64,000 nt of DNA from Massilia phosphatilytica (GTDB taxonomy: Bacteria; Pseudomonadota; Gammaproteobacteria; Burkholderiales; Burkholderiaceae_D): positions 434,001 to 498,000 of the forward strand of contig NZ_PUIP01000002.1 in the NCBI RefSeq assembly GCF_002968015.1, written 5' to 3'. Shown here in pieces: positions 9,950 to 18,038 of this stretch (its first letter is position 1; each line of letters begins with the position of its first letter). Below the pieces are notes generated by a model. It was not told where the DNA came from and made no database searches. It was given only the letters and a program-made list of their open reading frames with translations. The translations under genes and the position numbers were made by a program.

Positions 9950-11326
9950 ATGGCGCTCGCCACCCAGTGCCCGCATTGCCACACCACGTTCCGCGTCGCC
10001 GCGGACCAGCTCAAGCTCCGCGGCGGCATCGTCCGCTGCGGGTCTTGCCAGCGCATCTTTGACGGCAACGCCCACCTGATCGACCTGGACAAGCCGGCCG
10101 CGCCGGCGCCGTCCCCTCCCGCGCCCGTCGAGGAAAGCGACGCGCTGCCCGTCTACACCCTCGACTTCGACCACACCTTCGATCCGCTCGGCATCCTGCC
10201 GAAGCCTGTCGACGACGCCCCCGAGCTTCCGCGCGCGCACGTGTGGCGGCGCGCGCCCGAGGCCGAGGAAGCGCCCGTGGCCGTGGAGGAGGCGCCCGCC
10301 GCCGAACCCGAGCCGCCCGCCGCGGCGGACTATGCCCCGGCGGGCCGCGTCGAGCCGCAGCTGGAACCGGTCGTGCACGCGGTGCCCGACACCACGCTGG
10401 CGCCCGCCCCCGAACCGCCCGCGGACACGGTCGCGGAACCGCCGCCCGCGAGCGCCTACGCACCCGCCGACCGCATCGAACCGAGTTTCGACCTGCCGGT
10501 GACCGAGGAAATCGTCGCCCAGCCGCTGCCGGACTACGAGCCGGAGCCGGAGCCGGAGCCGGAACCGGAGCCCGAGCCGGAACCGGAACCGCCCGCGCCG
10601 CCATCCGACGCCCCGCCCTTTTTACCGCTGCGCGCATCGGCCGCGAGCGAACCGCCCGCGCCGGCACCGGCGATGATCCCGCCGGTGGTGACGCCGGCGC
10701 GCAGCAAGGCCGCGCGAACGACCGAAGCGCGCGCGCGCCGCTCCAAGCTGACGCCGACGAAGATCGAACCGCCGAAGCTGCGCCTGGCGCCTGATGCGGA
10801 GGCCGACGAGCCCGAATTCGTCAAGCGCAGCCGCCGCCAGGAACGCATGGGCCGCACGCAGCGCATGCTGATGGCGGCGGGTGCCGTCGTGCTGCTGCTC
10901 CTGCTGCTGGCCCAAGCGGTGCTGGGCTTCCGCAACGTATGGGCCGCCCAGCATCCGGGCCTGAAACCCGCCCTGTCGGCCGCGTGCGCCGTGCTGGGCT
11001 GCCGCGTGGAGCTGCCGGCGCAGGCCGAGAACCTCGTCATCGAGACGGGCGAACTGACCACGCTGGGCCCCGGCACCTACGCGCTCAATACGCTGCTGCG
11101 CAACCAGGGCAGCCTCGTGCTGGCCTGGCCCAGCATCGAGCTCGAACTGACCGACGCCAGCGACAAGCCGGTGCTGCGCCGCGTGCTGGCGCCCGCCGAC
11201 TACCTGCCGCGCGGCACGTCGCCGGCGAGCGGTTTCGGCCCGCACGCGGAGCAGCCGGTCGCGCTGCATTTCACGCTGGACGGCCTGCAGCCGTCCGGCT
11301 ATCACACTTTCGTTTTCTATCCTTGA
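9950..11326 (+). CDS. Zinc-ribbon DUF3426 single-span membrane protein
   Basis: A 458-residue protein of unknown function. The MJ0042-type zinc ribbon at the N-terminus has Cys7, Cys10, Cys30 and Cys33 (QCPHCHTTF...VRCGSCQRIF). A long proline/alanine/glutamate linker follows and includes a run of Glu-Pro pairs at about 197-213. One membrane helix sits near residues 307-325, then the C-terminal DUF3426 domain, expected on the other side of the membrane. Such proteins regularly follow prmA in betaproteobacteria, but their role is not established. Confidence 0.85.
   Translation: MALATQCPHCHTTFRVAADQLKLRGGIVRCGSCQRIFDGNAHLIDLDKPAAPAPSPPAPVEESDALPVYTLDFDHTFDPLGILPKPVDDAPELPRAHVWRRAPEAEEAPVAVEEAPAAEPEPPAAADYAPAGRVEPQLEPVVHAVPDTTLAPAPEPPADTVAEPPPASAYAPADRIEPSFDLPVTEEIVAQPLPDYEPEPEPEPEPEPEPEPEPPAPPSDAPPFLPLRASAASEPPAPAPAMIPPVVTPARSKAARTTEARARRSKLTPTKIEPPKLRLAPDAEADEPEFVKRSRRQERMGRTQRMLMAAGAVVLLLLLLAQAVLGFRNVWAAQHPGLKPALSAACAVLGCRVELPAQAENLVIETGELTTLGPGTYALNTLLRNQGSLVLAWPSIELELTDASDKPVLRRVLAPADYLPRGTSPASGFGPHAEQPVALHFTLDGLQPSGYHTFVFYP
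10535..10591 (+). repeat. Glu-Pro codon repeat in the DUF3426 linker
   Basis: Near-perfect six-base repeats of the type GAGCCG/GAACCG encode consecutive Glu-Pro pairs. The reading frame is kept. A rigid, TonB-like extended spacer is the likely product, and repeat number may vary among strains. Confidence 0.8.
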
Positions 11327-11334
11327 GGCCCCCA

Positions 11335-12273
11335 ATGACCAAGACCTCGCTGATCTGCGGCTCGATCGCCTTCGACAAGATCATGCAATACCACGGCCGT
11401 TTCGGCGAAACCCTGCTGGCCGACCAGCTGCACCGCGTGAACGTCTCGTTCCTCGTGCCGACCTTGCGCACGGAATACGGCGGCTGCGCCGTCAACATCG
11501 CCTACAACCTGAAGCTGCTGGGCGGCGAGCCACTCATCATGGGCACCATCGGCCAGGACGGCGGCGACTACCTCGACCGCATGGAACAGCAGGGCCTCGC
11601 CACCAACGCGATCCGCACCATCGCCCACGCGTACACGGCCCAGTGCTTCGTCACGGCCGACCTGGACAACAACCAGATCAACGCCTTCCACCCGGGCGCG
11701 ATGCAGTTCTCGCACGAGAACAGCCTGGCCGACTACCTGCCGCTGCGCGTCGCGATCGTCGCGCCGGACGGCCGCGACGGCATGATCAAGCACGCGCGCG
11801 ACTGCGCGGAACAGGGCGTGCCGTTCGTCTTCGACCCGGGCCAGCAGCTGCCGATGTTCAACGGCGAAGAACTGCTGACCTTCATCCAGCAAGCCAGCTA
11901 CCTCGCCTGCAACGACTACGAATTCGAGATGGTGATGGACCGCACGGGCCTGCCCCTGCAGGACATCGCCGCGCGCCTGGACGCGCTCGTCGTCACCCGC
12001 GGCGACGCCGGCTCCGACATCTACGCCGGCGGCGAGCACCACAAGATCCCGGCCGTGCCAGCGGCCAGCGTGGTCGATCCGACGGGCTGCGGCGACGCCT
12101 ATCGCGCCGGCCTGCTGTACGGCATCGCCAATGACCTCGACTGGCCGACGACGGGCCGCCTGGCCAGCCTGCTGGGCTCCATCAAGATCGGCCACCAGGG
12201 CGGCCAGAACCACAGCTTCACGCAGCAGGACATCGCGGACAAGTTCGAAGCAGCCTTCGGCTACCGCTTCTAA
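11335..12273 (+). CDS. PfkB-family carbohydrate/nucleoside kinase
   Basis: A 312-residue ribokinase-like enzyme. The N-terminus (SLICGSIAFDKIMQY) and EYGGCAVNIAYNLKLLGG match PfkB motif 1. The C-terminal DPTGCGDAYRAGLLYG near residue 250 is PfkB motif 2, with the catalytic aspartate in GCGD. Related betaproteobacterial proteins are often labelled adenosine kinase or plain carbohydrate kinase; the substrate cannot be read from sequence. The ATG at 11335 lies eight bases after the previous stop, and the gene ends the plus-strand run. Confidence 0.88.
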   Translation: MTKTSLICGSIAFDKIMQYHGRFGETLLADQLHRVNVSFLVPTLRTEYGGCAVNIAYNLKLLGGEPLIMGTIGQDGGDYLDRMEQQGLATNAIRTIAHAYTAQCFVTADLDNNQINAFHPGAMQFSHENSLADYLPLRVAIVAPDGRDGMIKHARDCAEQGVPFVFDPGQQLPMFNGEELLTFIQQASYLACNDYEFEMVMDRTGLPLQDIAARLDALVVTRGDAGSDIYAGGEHHKIPAVPAASVVDPTGCGDAYRAGLLYGIANDLDWPTTGRLASLLGSIKIGHQGGQNHSFTQQDIADKFEAAFGYRF

Positions 12274-12290
12274 AAAGCGTCCGCCAAATG

Positions 12291-12330
12291 AAAAGCGCGC
12301 CGTCCCTCGCGGGAGCGGCGCGCTTTTTTT
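12291..12330 (+). terminator. Rho-independent terminator after the kinase gene
   Basis: GCGCGCCG pairs with CGGCGCGC around a loop of about 13 bases, followed by seven T on the plus strand. It closes the aroQ/acc/prmA/kinase run. Confidence 0.9.
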
Positions 12331-12346
12331 ATTGGACGCGGCGGCG

Positions 12347-12373
12347 GTAGGGTGGGCACCCCGTGCCCACGCG
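12347..12373. repeat. Dispersed palindromic repeat (GTAGGGTGGGC type), copy 1
   Basis: GTAGGGTGGGCACCCCGTGCCCAC contains the hairpin GTGGGCAC/GTGCCCAC. The same core recurs at 35694-35720, 23 kb away, and a related inverted unit lies at 35657-35682. This copy abuts the yggT stop codon. It looks like a REP-like extragenic element. Confidence 0.7.
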
Positions 12374-12901
12374 TTAAATGTAGAACACCTGGCGCAGCAG
12401 GTACTGCGCGATCTGGATCAGGATGAACGCCACGAGCACCGACAGGTCGAGGCCGCCGACCGGCGGGATCACGCGGCGCAGGGGCCGCAGCAGCGGGTCG
12501 TTGAGCGCGTGGACGAACGGCGCCAGCGGCGCATGCGGATTGACCCAGCTGAAGATCACCTCGATGATCAAGAGGCCCATGAAGCCGTACAGGATCCAGT
12601 CGAGCAGGCGGAACACGGCGATCAGCACGACGGCCTGGCCGCTCGTCCCGGCCAGCAGCAGGATAGCCGACGCGGCCAGCACCACGAGGAACGCGCCCAG
12701 CAGGCTCGCCCAGTCGTAACCACCCGTGCCCGGCACGACGCGGCGCAGCGGGCGCACGAGCCAGTCGGACAATGTGAACGTAAATTGCGCGACGGAAGCC
12801 GGCGGACGCACGCGGGTCACCTGCATCCAGAAGCGCAGCAGCAAGACGCCACCCAGCACACCGGCCGCGGTATCGACGATCAATTTAAGAATGGGCAGCA
12901 C
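12374..12901 (-). CDS. yggT: YggT family membrane protein
   Basis: A 175-residue integral membrane protein with two YGGT repeats, each a pair of hydrophobic helices. Each repeat contains the motif D-W-x(n)-P-L-R-R (SDWLVRPLRRVVPGTGG and NDPLLRPLRRVIPPVGG). Family members are linked loosely to osmotic shock tolerance and, in other phyla, to division or thylakoid organisation; the biochemical role is unknown. The stop touches the REP-like repeat. It lies downstream of the H1-like gene but is separated from it by a terminator. Confidence 0.92.
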   Translation of the reverse strand: MLPILKLIVDTAAGVLGGVLLLRFWMQVTRVRPPASVAQFTFTLSDWLVRPLRRVVPGTGGYDWASLLGAFLVVLAASAILLLAGTSGQAVVLIAVFRLLDWILYGFMGLLIIEVIFSWVNPHAPLAPFVHALNDPLLRPLRRVIPPVGGLDLSVLVAFILIQIAQYLLRQVFYI

Positions 12902-12913
12902 GACGACTCCTTG

Positions 12914-12949
12914 AAAAAAAAACCGCTGTGTGAAAGCTCACACAGCGGT
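12914..12949 (-). terminator. Terminator of the histone H1-like gene
   Basis: Read on the minus strand, ACCGCTGTGTGA pairs with TCACACAGCGGT across a short loop and is followed by nine T. It lies 28 bases past the H1-like stop codon and just upstream of yggT. Confidence 0.92.
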
Positions 12950-12976
12950 ATTTTGCCTGAACCAGGCAGGAATGGC

Positions 12977-14269
12977 TTACGGACGGCTGCTGGTCGGGAA
13001 TGGCCATGCTGCCGGTGCGATCACCGACTTGGCAGCCGGTGCCGGGGCGGCAGCCTGGGCGCCGCTGTCCTTGCCGTCGGTCTTGGCTTCGGTCTTCGTC
13101 TCGGCCTTGGTTTCAGCTTTCGACTCGGCCTTGGCTTCCGGCTTGGCTTCGGCCTTCGCTGCGGTCTTCGTCGTGGCCTTCTTGGCGGCCGGCTTCTTCG
13201 CAGCAGCGGCGCCTTCCGACTTCGCTTCGGCCTTGGCGGCCGGCTTGGCAGCGGCTTTCTTCACTGCCGGCTTGGACTCGCTTTTGGCGGCGGGAGCAGC
13301 AGCCTTGGTCGCTGCGGTCTTGGTCGCTGCGGTCTTGGTCGCAGCAGCCTTGGTCGCTGCAGTCTTCTTCGCAGCCGGCTTGGCGGCGGTGGTCGACTTG
13401 GCGGCGGTCTTGGTTGCAGCGGCTTTCTTCGCAGCCGGTTTGGCGGCGGCGGTCGACTTGGCGGCAGCTTTCTTCGCAGCCGGTTTGGCGGCGGCGGTCG
13501 ACTTGGCAGCAGCTTTCTTCGCAGCCGGTTTGGCGGCGGCGGTCGACTTGGCAGCAGCTTTCTTCGCAGCCGGTTTGGCGGCGGCGGTCGACTTGGCAGC
13601 GGTCTTCTTGGCAGCCGGTTTGGCGGCGGCGGTCGACTTGGCAGCGGCTTTCTTCGCAGCCGGTTTGGCGGCGGCGGTCGACTTGGCAGCAGCTTTCTTA
13701 GCAGCCGGTTTGGCGGCGGCGCTCGACTTGGCAGCGGTCTTCTTGGCAGCCGGTTTGGCGGCGGTGGTCGACTTGGCAGCGGTCTTGCCTGCTGCTTTCT
13801 TTGCAGCCGGTTTGGCGGCGGCTTTGGTTGCGGTCGACTTGGCGGCGGACTTCTTCGCTGCCGGCTTGGCGGCGGTGGCCGACTTGGCTGCAGTCTTCTT
13901 GGCTGCCGGTTTGGCGGCGGTGGTCGACTTGGCTGCAGTCTTTTTCGCTGCCGGTTTGGCGGCGGTCGACTTGGTTGCTGCGGTCTTGGTTGCTGCAGCT
14001 TTCTTTGCAGCCGGTTTAGCGGCGGCGGTCTTGGTTGCTGCGGCTTTCTTTGCAGCCGGTTTAGCGGCGGCGGTCGACTTGGCGGCGGTTTTGGTTGCTG
14101 CCGATTTAGCCGGAGCTTTCGTCGCAGCAGCTTTTTTGGCTGCCGGCTTGGCAGCGGCTTTAGCGGCTACGGTTTTGGTTGCGGGTTTATCTGCTGCTGC
14201 CTTAGCGGCCGGTTTGGTGGCGGCTTTTGCAGCCGGCTTTGCTGCTGGTTTTTTCGCGGCGGTTGCCAT
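12977..14269 (-). CDS. Histone H1-like Ala/Lys/Pro repeat protein
   Basis: A 430-residue, extremely basic low-complexity protein built from AAKPAAKK-type heptads. The central third is near-identical 15-residue units of the form AAKPAAKKAAAKSTA. Such proteins in betaproteobacteria resemble eukaryotic H1 C-terminal tails and are thought to bind DNA as nucleoid-associated proteins (compare AlgP and BpH1). The C-terminus becomes mixed Lys/Glu/Ala and ends in a non-repetitive hydrophobic stretch (SVIAPAAWPFPTSSRP). The start at 14269 (MATAAKKPAAK) has GGAGAA upstream; an in-frame ATG at 14326 would add 19 unrelated residues. The opposite-strand reading frame is an artefact of the repeat. Confidence 0.85.
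   Translation of the reverse strand: MATAAKKPAAKPAAKAATKPAAKAAADKPATKTVAAKAAAKPAAKKAAATKAPAKSAATKTAAKSTAAAKPAAKKAAATKTAAAKPAAKKAAATKTAATKSTAAKPAAKKTAAKSTTAAKPAAKKTAAKSATAAKPAAKKSAAKSTATKAAAKPAAKKAAGKTAAKSTTAAKPAAKKTAAKSSAAAKPAAKKAAAKSTAAAKPAAKKAAAKSTAAAKPAAKKTAAKSTAAAKPAAKKAAAKSTAAAKPAAKKAAAKSTAAAKPAAKKAAAKSTAAAKPAAKKAAATKTAAKSTTAAKPAAKKTAATKAAATKTAATKTAATKAAAPAAKSESKPAVKKAAAKPAAKAEAKSEGAAAAKKPAAKKATTKTAAKAEAKPEAKAESKAETKAETKTEAKTDGKDSGAQAAAPAPAAKSVIAPAAWPFPTSSRP
13376..13800 (-). repeat. Tandem 45-bp coding repeats in the H1-like gene
   Basis: About nine direct units of 45 bp (15 codons) with very few substitutions, each containing GGCGGCGGCGGTCGACTTGG or a one-base variant. All changes preserve the frame. 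Near-identity at the DNA level suggests recent expansion by slippage or recombination, so copy number is expected to vary. Confidence 0.85.
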
Positions 14270-14464
14270 TTTCTGTTCTCCTTCTCTGCGATGAGAAATT
14301 ACGCTACATGGTTTGAACCCGTCCAACCCGGTCTGCTTGGTCGGGCGAATTATTCATCGGCGCAAACGCGGTGTTTGCGTCAATGAATCCGGCACCAGCC
14401 GAACTGCCGCGTCGATTCGATAAAACCCGTAAAACATCCGGGCATTCATCGCCGATTTACGCTA

Positions 14465-14484
14465 TACTGTGTTTTCATACAGTA
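14465..14484. promoter_or_regulatory. LexA-type SOS box, candidate
   Basis: TACTGTGTTTTCATACAGTA fits the beta/gammaproteobacterial LexA operator CTGT-N8-ACAG, with the outer TA/TA also symmetric. On the plus strand it overlaps a good -10 hexamer (TATACT at 14463-14468), a classic repressor position. The first recognised gene to the left is the H1-like gene, 196 bp away on the minus strand. To the right on the plus strand there is only a short structured stretch ending at the hairpin at 14603-14640. The controlled transcript is unknown. Confidence 0.6.
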
Positions 14485-14596
14485 GTCGCTCAATCTACCT
14501 CTGCGGCACTCCGGCTAATCGTCGTCGCCGACGACCTAAACGACTAAAGTCCGATGGCTCACTGCGCTGTCCACATCGCAGCCCGCGGGCCGCGAA

Positions 14597-14640
14597 AAGA
14601 AAAAGCCGCCATGCCCGACATTTATCAGGCAATGCGGCTT
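14597..14640. terminator. Rho-independent terminator, probably bidirectional
   Basis: AAGCCGC pairs with GCGGCTT, with ATGCC/GGCAT-like inner pairing across a small internal loop. On the minus strand it runs into TTTTTCTTTT; on the plus strand into GTTCTTTT. No annotated gene ends nearby, so it implies a short transcript on one strand, either from the LexA-type promoter or from the right. Confidence 0.65.
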
Positions 14641-14950
14641 GTTCTTTTCGCTAAGCTTACGTGCATACTGAATGAATCAGCGTCCCATTTATGATCGGTT
14701 TGTTTCCCGTTCAGAGCCTCAAAAATCAGCCTCTTCACGTTTTGACAAATTCAATCACGTAAAGTACACGAAAACCTTGTCAGTGCGCAACCCGCACACA
14801 CTATTTTTCATGTGTTTTACCTGGTGAACCAGCGATAACATCAACCGATACGATCGCTGCGATAACGTTTGATTCCTTCCTCGTCTTGCTTGGTCTCCAA
14901 AAACAAGCGCGCAAATCGATGCGCATTACCTTACTACCATTTCTCATAAA
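14641..14950. other. AT-rich intergenic stretch, no gene seen
   Basis: About 310 bases visibly richer in A/T than the flanks. Only very short open frames occur and none has a convincing ribosome binding site. A TTGACA hexamer at 14742-14747 is followed 17 bases later by a poor -10 (TACACG) on the plus strand. I assign no function. Confidence 0.5.
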
Positions 14951-14966
14951 GCCTTTAAATAAAGGC
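14951..14966 (-). terminator. Weak hairpin after the glycosyltransferase operon
   Basis: GCCTTT-AAAT-AAAGGC is a 6-bp stem 12 bases past the glycosyltransferase stop, followed on the minus strand by TTTATGAG. It may be a weak terminator, with the stronger hairpin at 14597-14640 as backup. Confidence 0.45.
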
Positions 14967-14977
14967 GTTATTCAAAA

Positions 14978-16633
14978 TCAGTCCTCCGCCGCGGTGATTC
15001 GCAGCAAGTCCATCTTGCATAACCACGCGAGTCCGCGCAGCAAAGTCGGCCGATCACAAGGTCCGAGCGCGTCGAGCAGCTCGTCGACCTGCGTCGGCCG
15101 CGATTCGATCGATCCGAAGATCTGTCCAAACTCTTCCAGCGTCGGCAGCGACGCGTGCGCGAAGCGGTTGATCGCGAGTTCGCGATACTGGCGCAGCAGC
15201 GCGAGCGATGCGTCCGGCGCGAGTTCGACCATCGCCGACGGCGTGATCCGCATCGTCGGGTACGTGGCGAACAACTCGAACGGATCGAGCCGGTCCGGCA
15301 CGACTGCGGGCAGCGCGGGACCCAGCGCCGCATCGGCACGGCGCCGTTCGTCGAGCTCGCGCCACAACGCGCGATAGCGCCCGAACACGACGGCCCAGTC
15401 GAATTCCGCGCGCACGCGCTGGCGTGCGTTTTCGCCCAACTGGCGGCGCAGGGCGGCATCGCCGGCGAGGCGCGTACATGCCTGCGCGAGGGCCGGTCCA
15501 TCCAGCGCGACCGCCTGGCTCGTATGGCCGCAGTACGCGTCGTAGCTGTCCACGCCGTCATCGTAACGCTGCGCGAGATCGAGGCCAGCGCCCGCATCCG
15601 GCATCACGGTCGGGATGCGGTAGCCGTCCACGCCGTCGCGCACGGTGTCGCGGTAGCCGTTCCAGTCGCTGACGATGCACGGCAGGCCCGCCGCCATCGC
15701 TTCCAGCGGCGTCAGGCCGAACGTCTCCTGCACGTTGTCGGCGAGCGAGATGAAGACGTCGGCCGCGGCCCAGGCGTCAAGCTGGTTCGCGGCCACGCGG
15801 CCGTCCAGCACCGACAGCTTCACGGCGGGGCACAGTTGCGCGGCCGCCTCGTGGAAGGCCTTGTCGATGGCCTCGTTGGCGAACCAGCCGCACAGCACCA
15901 GGTGCACGCGCTGGCCGCCCTGCGCCGCCACCTCAAGCGCCGCGAACATCTGTTGCGGATGCGCCTTCGCGTGGAACGACAGGCGGCCGAGGAACAGGAA
16001 CGCGACGTCGCCGGCCTCGATGCCAAGGCGCCGGCGCACGGTGTCGCGGCGGGCGTCGCCGGTGTCGAAGTCGGCGGCGTGCACGCCGAGCGGGATCAGG
16101 GGCAGCTGCGGCAGCTCGAAGCGCTGGGCGCCGAGGCGCGCATTTAAATACTCGGCCTGGCGCTCCAGCACGCGGCGCACGCTGTCGCGCACGACGCGCG
16201 ACGTGCAGATCACGGCATCCCAGCTGCGCATAGGCGCCACGAGCAGGTTGGCGAGGCTCGTCATCACAGCGTGGCTCGCCGTCGTGTGCGTGATGCCGCA
16301 CAGGCTGTAGCGGCGCTCGCCGAGCCCCTGGCGGCGCCACGCGAGGCGCTCGATGCCGGGCGCGGGGTGGTACAGCGTGCCGTAGCGTTCCAGGTCCTGC
16401 GGGCGGCCCTGCGCGATCCAGTCGACCTGGCCCTTGTAGCCGGATTCGCGCAGCAGGCGCTCGCCTTCGGCCGCGTGGGCCTGGCCGCCGGCGAAGCAGC
16501 CGACCGACGCGAGGCCGGGCGCGGTCGCGATGGCGCGCAGCAGGCCGGCACCGGCGGCCTGGCGGCCCATCAGGCGCGGGCCCGACGTCGAGTAGCCGTC
16601 GGGGGCGTAATGGAAGGCGAAGCGGTCCGTCAT
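14978..16633 (-). CDS. GT4-type glycosyltransferase with C-terminal extension
   Basis: A 551-residue protein. The N-terminal half includes GYSTSGPRLMGRQAAG, a donor/acceptor-domain start. The C-terminal GT-B domain has FLFLGRLSFHAKAHPQQ and the EX7E-like stretch FGLTPLEAMAAGLPCIVSDW near residue 310. The glycosyltransferase part ends near residue 445. The remaining 100 residues (from about LDPFELFATYPTMRITP to the end) form a mostly helical region that I do not recognise. The start ATG overlaps the stop of the upstream glycosyltransferase (ATGA), so the two are co-translated. Sugar and acceptor are unknown; a cell-surface polysaccharide role is an inference. Confidence 0.82.
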   Translation of the reverse strand: MTDRFAFHYAPDGYSTSGPRLMGRQAAGAGLLRAIATAPGLASVGCFAGGQAHAAEGERLLRESGYKGQVDWIAQGRPQDLERYGTLYHPAPGIERLAWRRQGLGERRYSLCGITHTTASHAVMTSLANLLVAPMRSWDAVICTSRVVRDSVRRVLERQAEYLNARLGAQRFELPQLPLIPLGVHAADFDTGDARRDTVRRRLGIEAGDVAFLFLGRLSFHAKAHPQQMFAALEVAAQGGQRVHLVLCGWFANEAIDKAFHEAAAQLCPAVKLSVLDGRVAANQLDAWAAADVFISLADNVQETFGLTPLEAMAAGLPCIVSDWNGYRDTVRDGVDGYRIPTVMPDAGAGLDLAQRYDDGVDSYDAYCGHTSQAVALDGPALAQACTRLAGDAALRRQLGENARQRVRAEFDWAVVFGRYRALWRELDERRRADAALGPALPAVVPDRLDPFELFATYPTMRITPSAMVELAPDASLALLRQYRELAINRFAHASLPTLEEFGQIFGSIESRPTQVDELLDALGPCDRPTLLRGLAWLCKMDLLRITAAED

Positions 16634-17910
16634 GCGACCTCCTCCGCATGCATGCGCTCGTCCTTGCGCTCGTCCAGTGGCTTGAGCAGGTCGAGGTAGA
16701 CCGGCAGGCCGACCGTCTCGAAATCGTAGCGAGTGCGTACCGTCTCGCGTCCGGCCAGGCCGATGCGCGCGATCTCGTGGCGGCGCGCGATGAGGTCGAG
16801 CGCGCGGTCGGCGAGCAGCGCCGTGTCGAAGAACGGCGTCAGGAATCCGTTCTCGCCGTCGCGGATCACTTCCTGCACCGGCGCAGTATCCGAGCCCAGC
16901 ACCGGCACGCCGGCGGCCATCGCCTCCAGCATCGACCAGGACAGCACGAACGGATACGTCAGGTACACGTGCAGGCTCGATACCTGCAGCGCGCTGCGGT
17001 AGGTGGCGTACGGCACCTTGCCGAGGAAGTGCACGCGCGACCAGTCGACGGCCTCGCCGCGGCCGTCCAGCTCGGCCTTGAGCGCGGCGCGGTAGCTCGC
17101 ATGGCCTTGCGGCGGACGGCGGCCGTAGCTGACGCCGTCGCCGCCGATGACGACGACCTGCAGCTCCGGATTTCCGGCCAGCAGCCGTGGCAGGCTGCGC
17201 ATGAAGACGTGGAAGCCGCGATAGGGTTCGAGGTTGCGCGCGACGAACGTCAACACCGGCTGTGCGCGCGTGAGCACGGCGCCGCCGGGCAGCTCCAGCC
17301 GCGCGTGCGGATCGGGGCTCAGTTGCTGGGTGTCGATGCCCTCGTGGACTTCGCGGATCTTGCCGCGCAGTTCGGGCGGATGCACGCCGCGCTGCCAGGC
17401 CGTGGGCGCGACACCGTCGTCGGCCGCCAGCAGCGATTGCATCAGGACCGAGTTCTTGATGCGGATGCGCAGGCGGTCGTCGAAGCTCACCGGATACTCG
17501 GCATCGAAGCCGACGTCCAACCCGCTTGCCGCCCACCAGAACTCGCAGAACACGACGAGGCGCGCTTGCGGGAACACGTCCTTGACGAACAGGGCCTCGC
17601 CCCAGCCGGGGTGGCACACGACGACGTCGGGCACGAAGCCTTCCTGCTTCAGCGCCACGCAGACACGCGCGACGGCCTGGCCGCGGCGCACGCAGCCTTC
17701 GAAGTGGCGCAGGTAGTGATGGGTCTTCTCGCCCGGACCGTCCGGCCTGGCGTAGCCGATCGCGCGCACCTTCGGTCCCGCCGGCTCGCGCCGCACCGCA
17801 GTCTCTTCGCCGATCGCGACGACGTCGAAGTCGGGCCGCGTCTGCAGATACCGCATCAGCCGGCGGAACTGGCCCGGCAGATTCTGGTGGATGAAGAGGA
17901 CTCGGGTCAT
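16630..17910 (-). CDS. GT4 family glycosyltransferase
   Basis: A 426-residue GT-B enzyme. It opens with VLFIHQNLPGQFRRLMRYL, a start seen in family 4 glycosyltransferases, and has HPGWGEALFVKDVFP, PVLTFVARNLEPYRGFHVFMRSL and LEAMAAGVPVLGSDTAPVQEVI (the EX7E nucleotide-sugar motif). The start at 17910 gives the canonical N-terminus; the in-frame ATG at 17940 adds ten unrelated residues. Coupled to the second glycosyltransferase. No flanking polymerase, flippase or sugar-nucleotide genes are visible, so the product cannot be named. Confidence 0.88.
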   Translation of the reverse strand: MTRVLFIHQNLPGQFRRLMRYLQTRPDFDVVAIGEETAVRREPAGPKVRAIGYARPDGPGEKTHHYLRHFEGCVRRGQAVARVCVALKQEGFVPDVVVCHPGWGEALFVKDVFPQARLVVFCEFWWAASGLDVGFDAEYPVSFDDRLRIRIKNSVLMQSLLAADDGVAPTAWQRGVHPPELRGKIREVHEGIDTQQLSPDPHARLELPGGAVLTRAQPVLTFVARNLEPYRGFHVFMRSLPRLLAGNPELQVVVIGGDGVSYGRRPPQGHASYRAALKAELDGRGEAVDWSRVHFLGKVPYATYRSALQVSSLHVYLTYPFVLSWSMLEAMAAGVPVLGSDTAPVQEVIRDGENGFLTPFFDTALLADRALDLIARRHEIARIGLAGRETVRTRYDFETVGLPVYLDLLKPLDERKDERMHAEEVA

Positions 17911-18038
17911 GACGTTCGGTTCGCGTGACGACGACGACAAGTTGGAATTGAACGCATGATAGCCTCAGACTTCACGTCGTGGCGCGACGCACGCGCAAAA
18001 TCGTGAAGAATGCGTGCGTTGGACCACGCAAGATGGCG

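Noticed and set aside
13376-13800. Regular repeats that might suggest a CRISPR array
   Set aside because: The units are contiguous with no spacers and keep a coding frame, so they are part of the H1-like gene.
12930-14294. 454-residue plus-strand frame rich in FFAAGLAAAVDLAA
   Set aside because: It is the reverse complement of the H1-like Ala/Lys/Pro repeat gene. The repeat lacks stops in several frames; the minus-strand reading has a good ribosome site and terminator.
14469-14654. 61-residue frame downstream of the LexA-type box
   Set aside because: Its GTG start falls inside the palindrome and has no ribosome site; composition is arginine-rich by chance. Kept only as part of the possible small RNA region.
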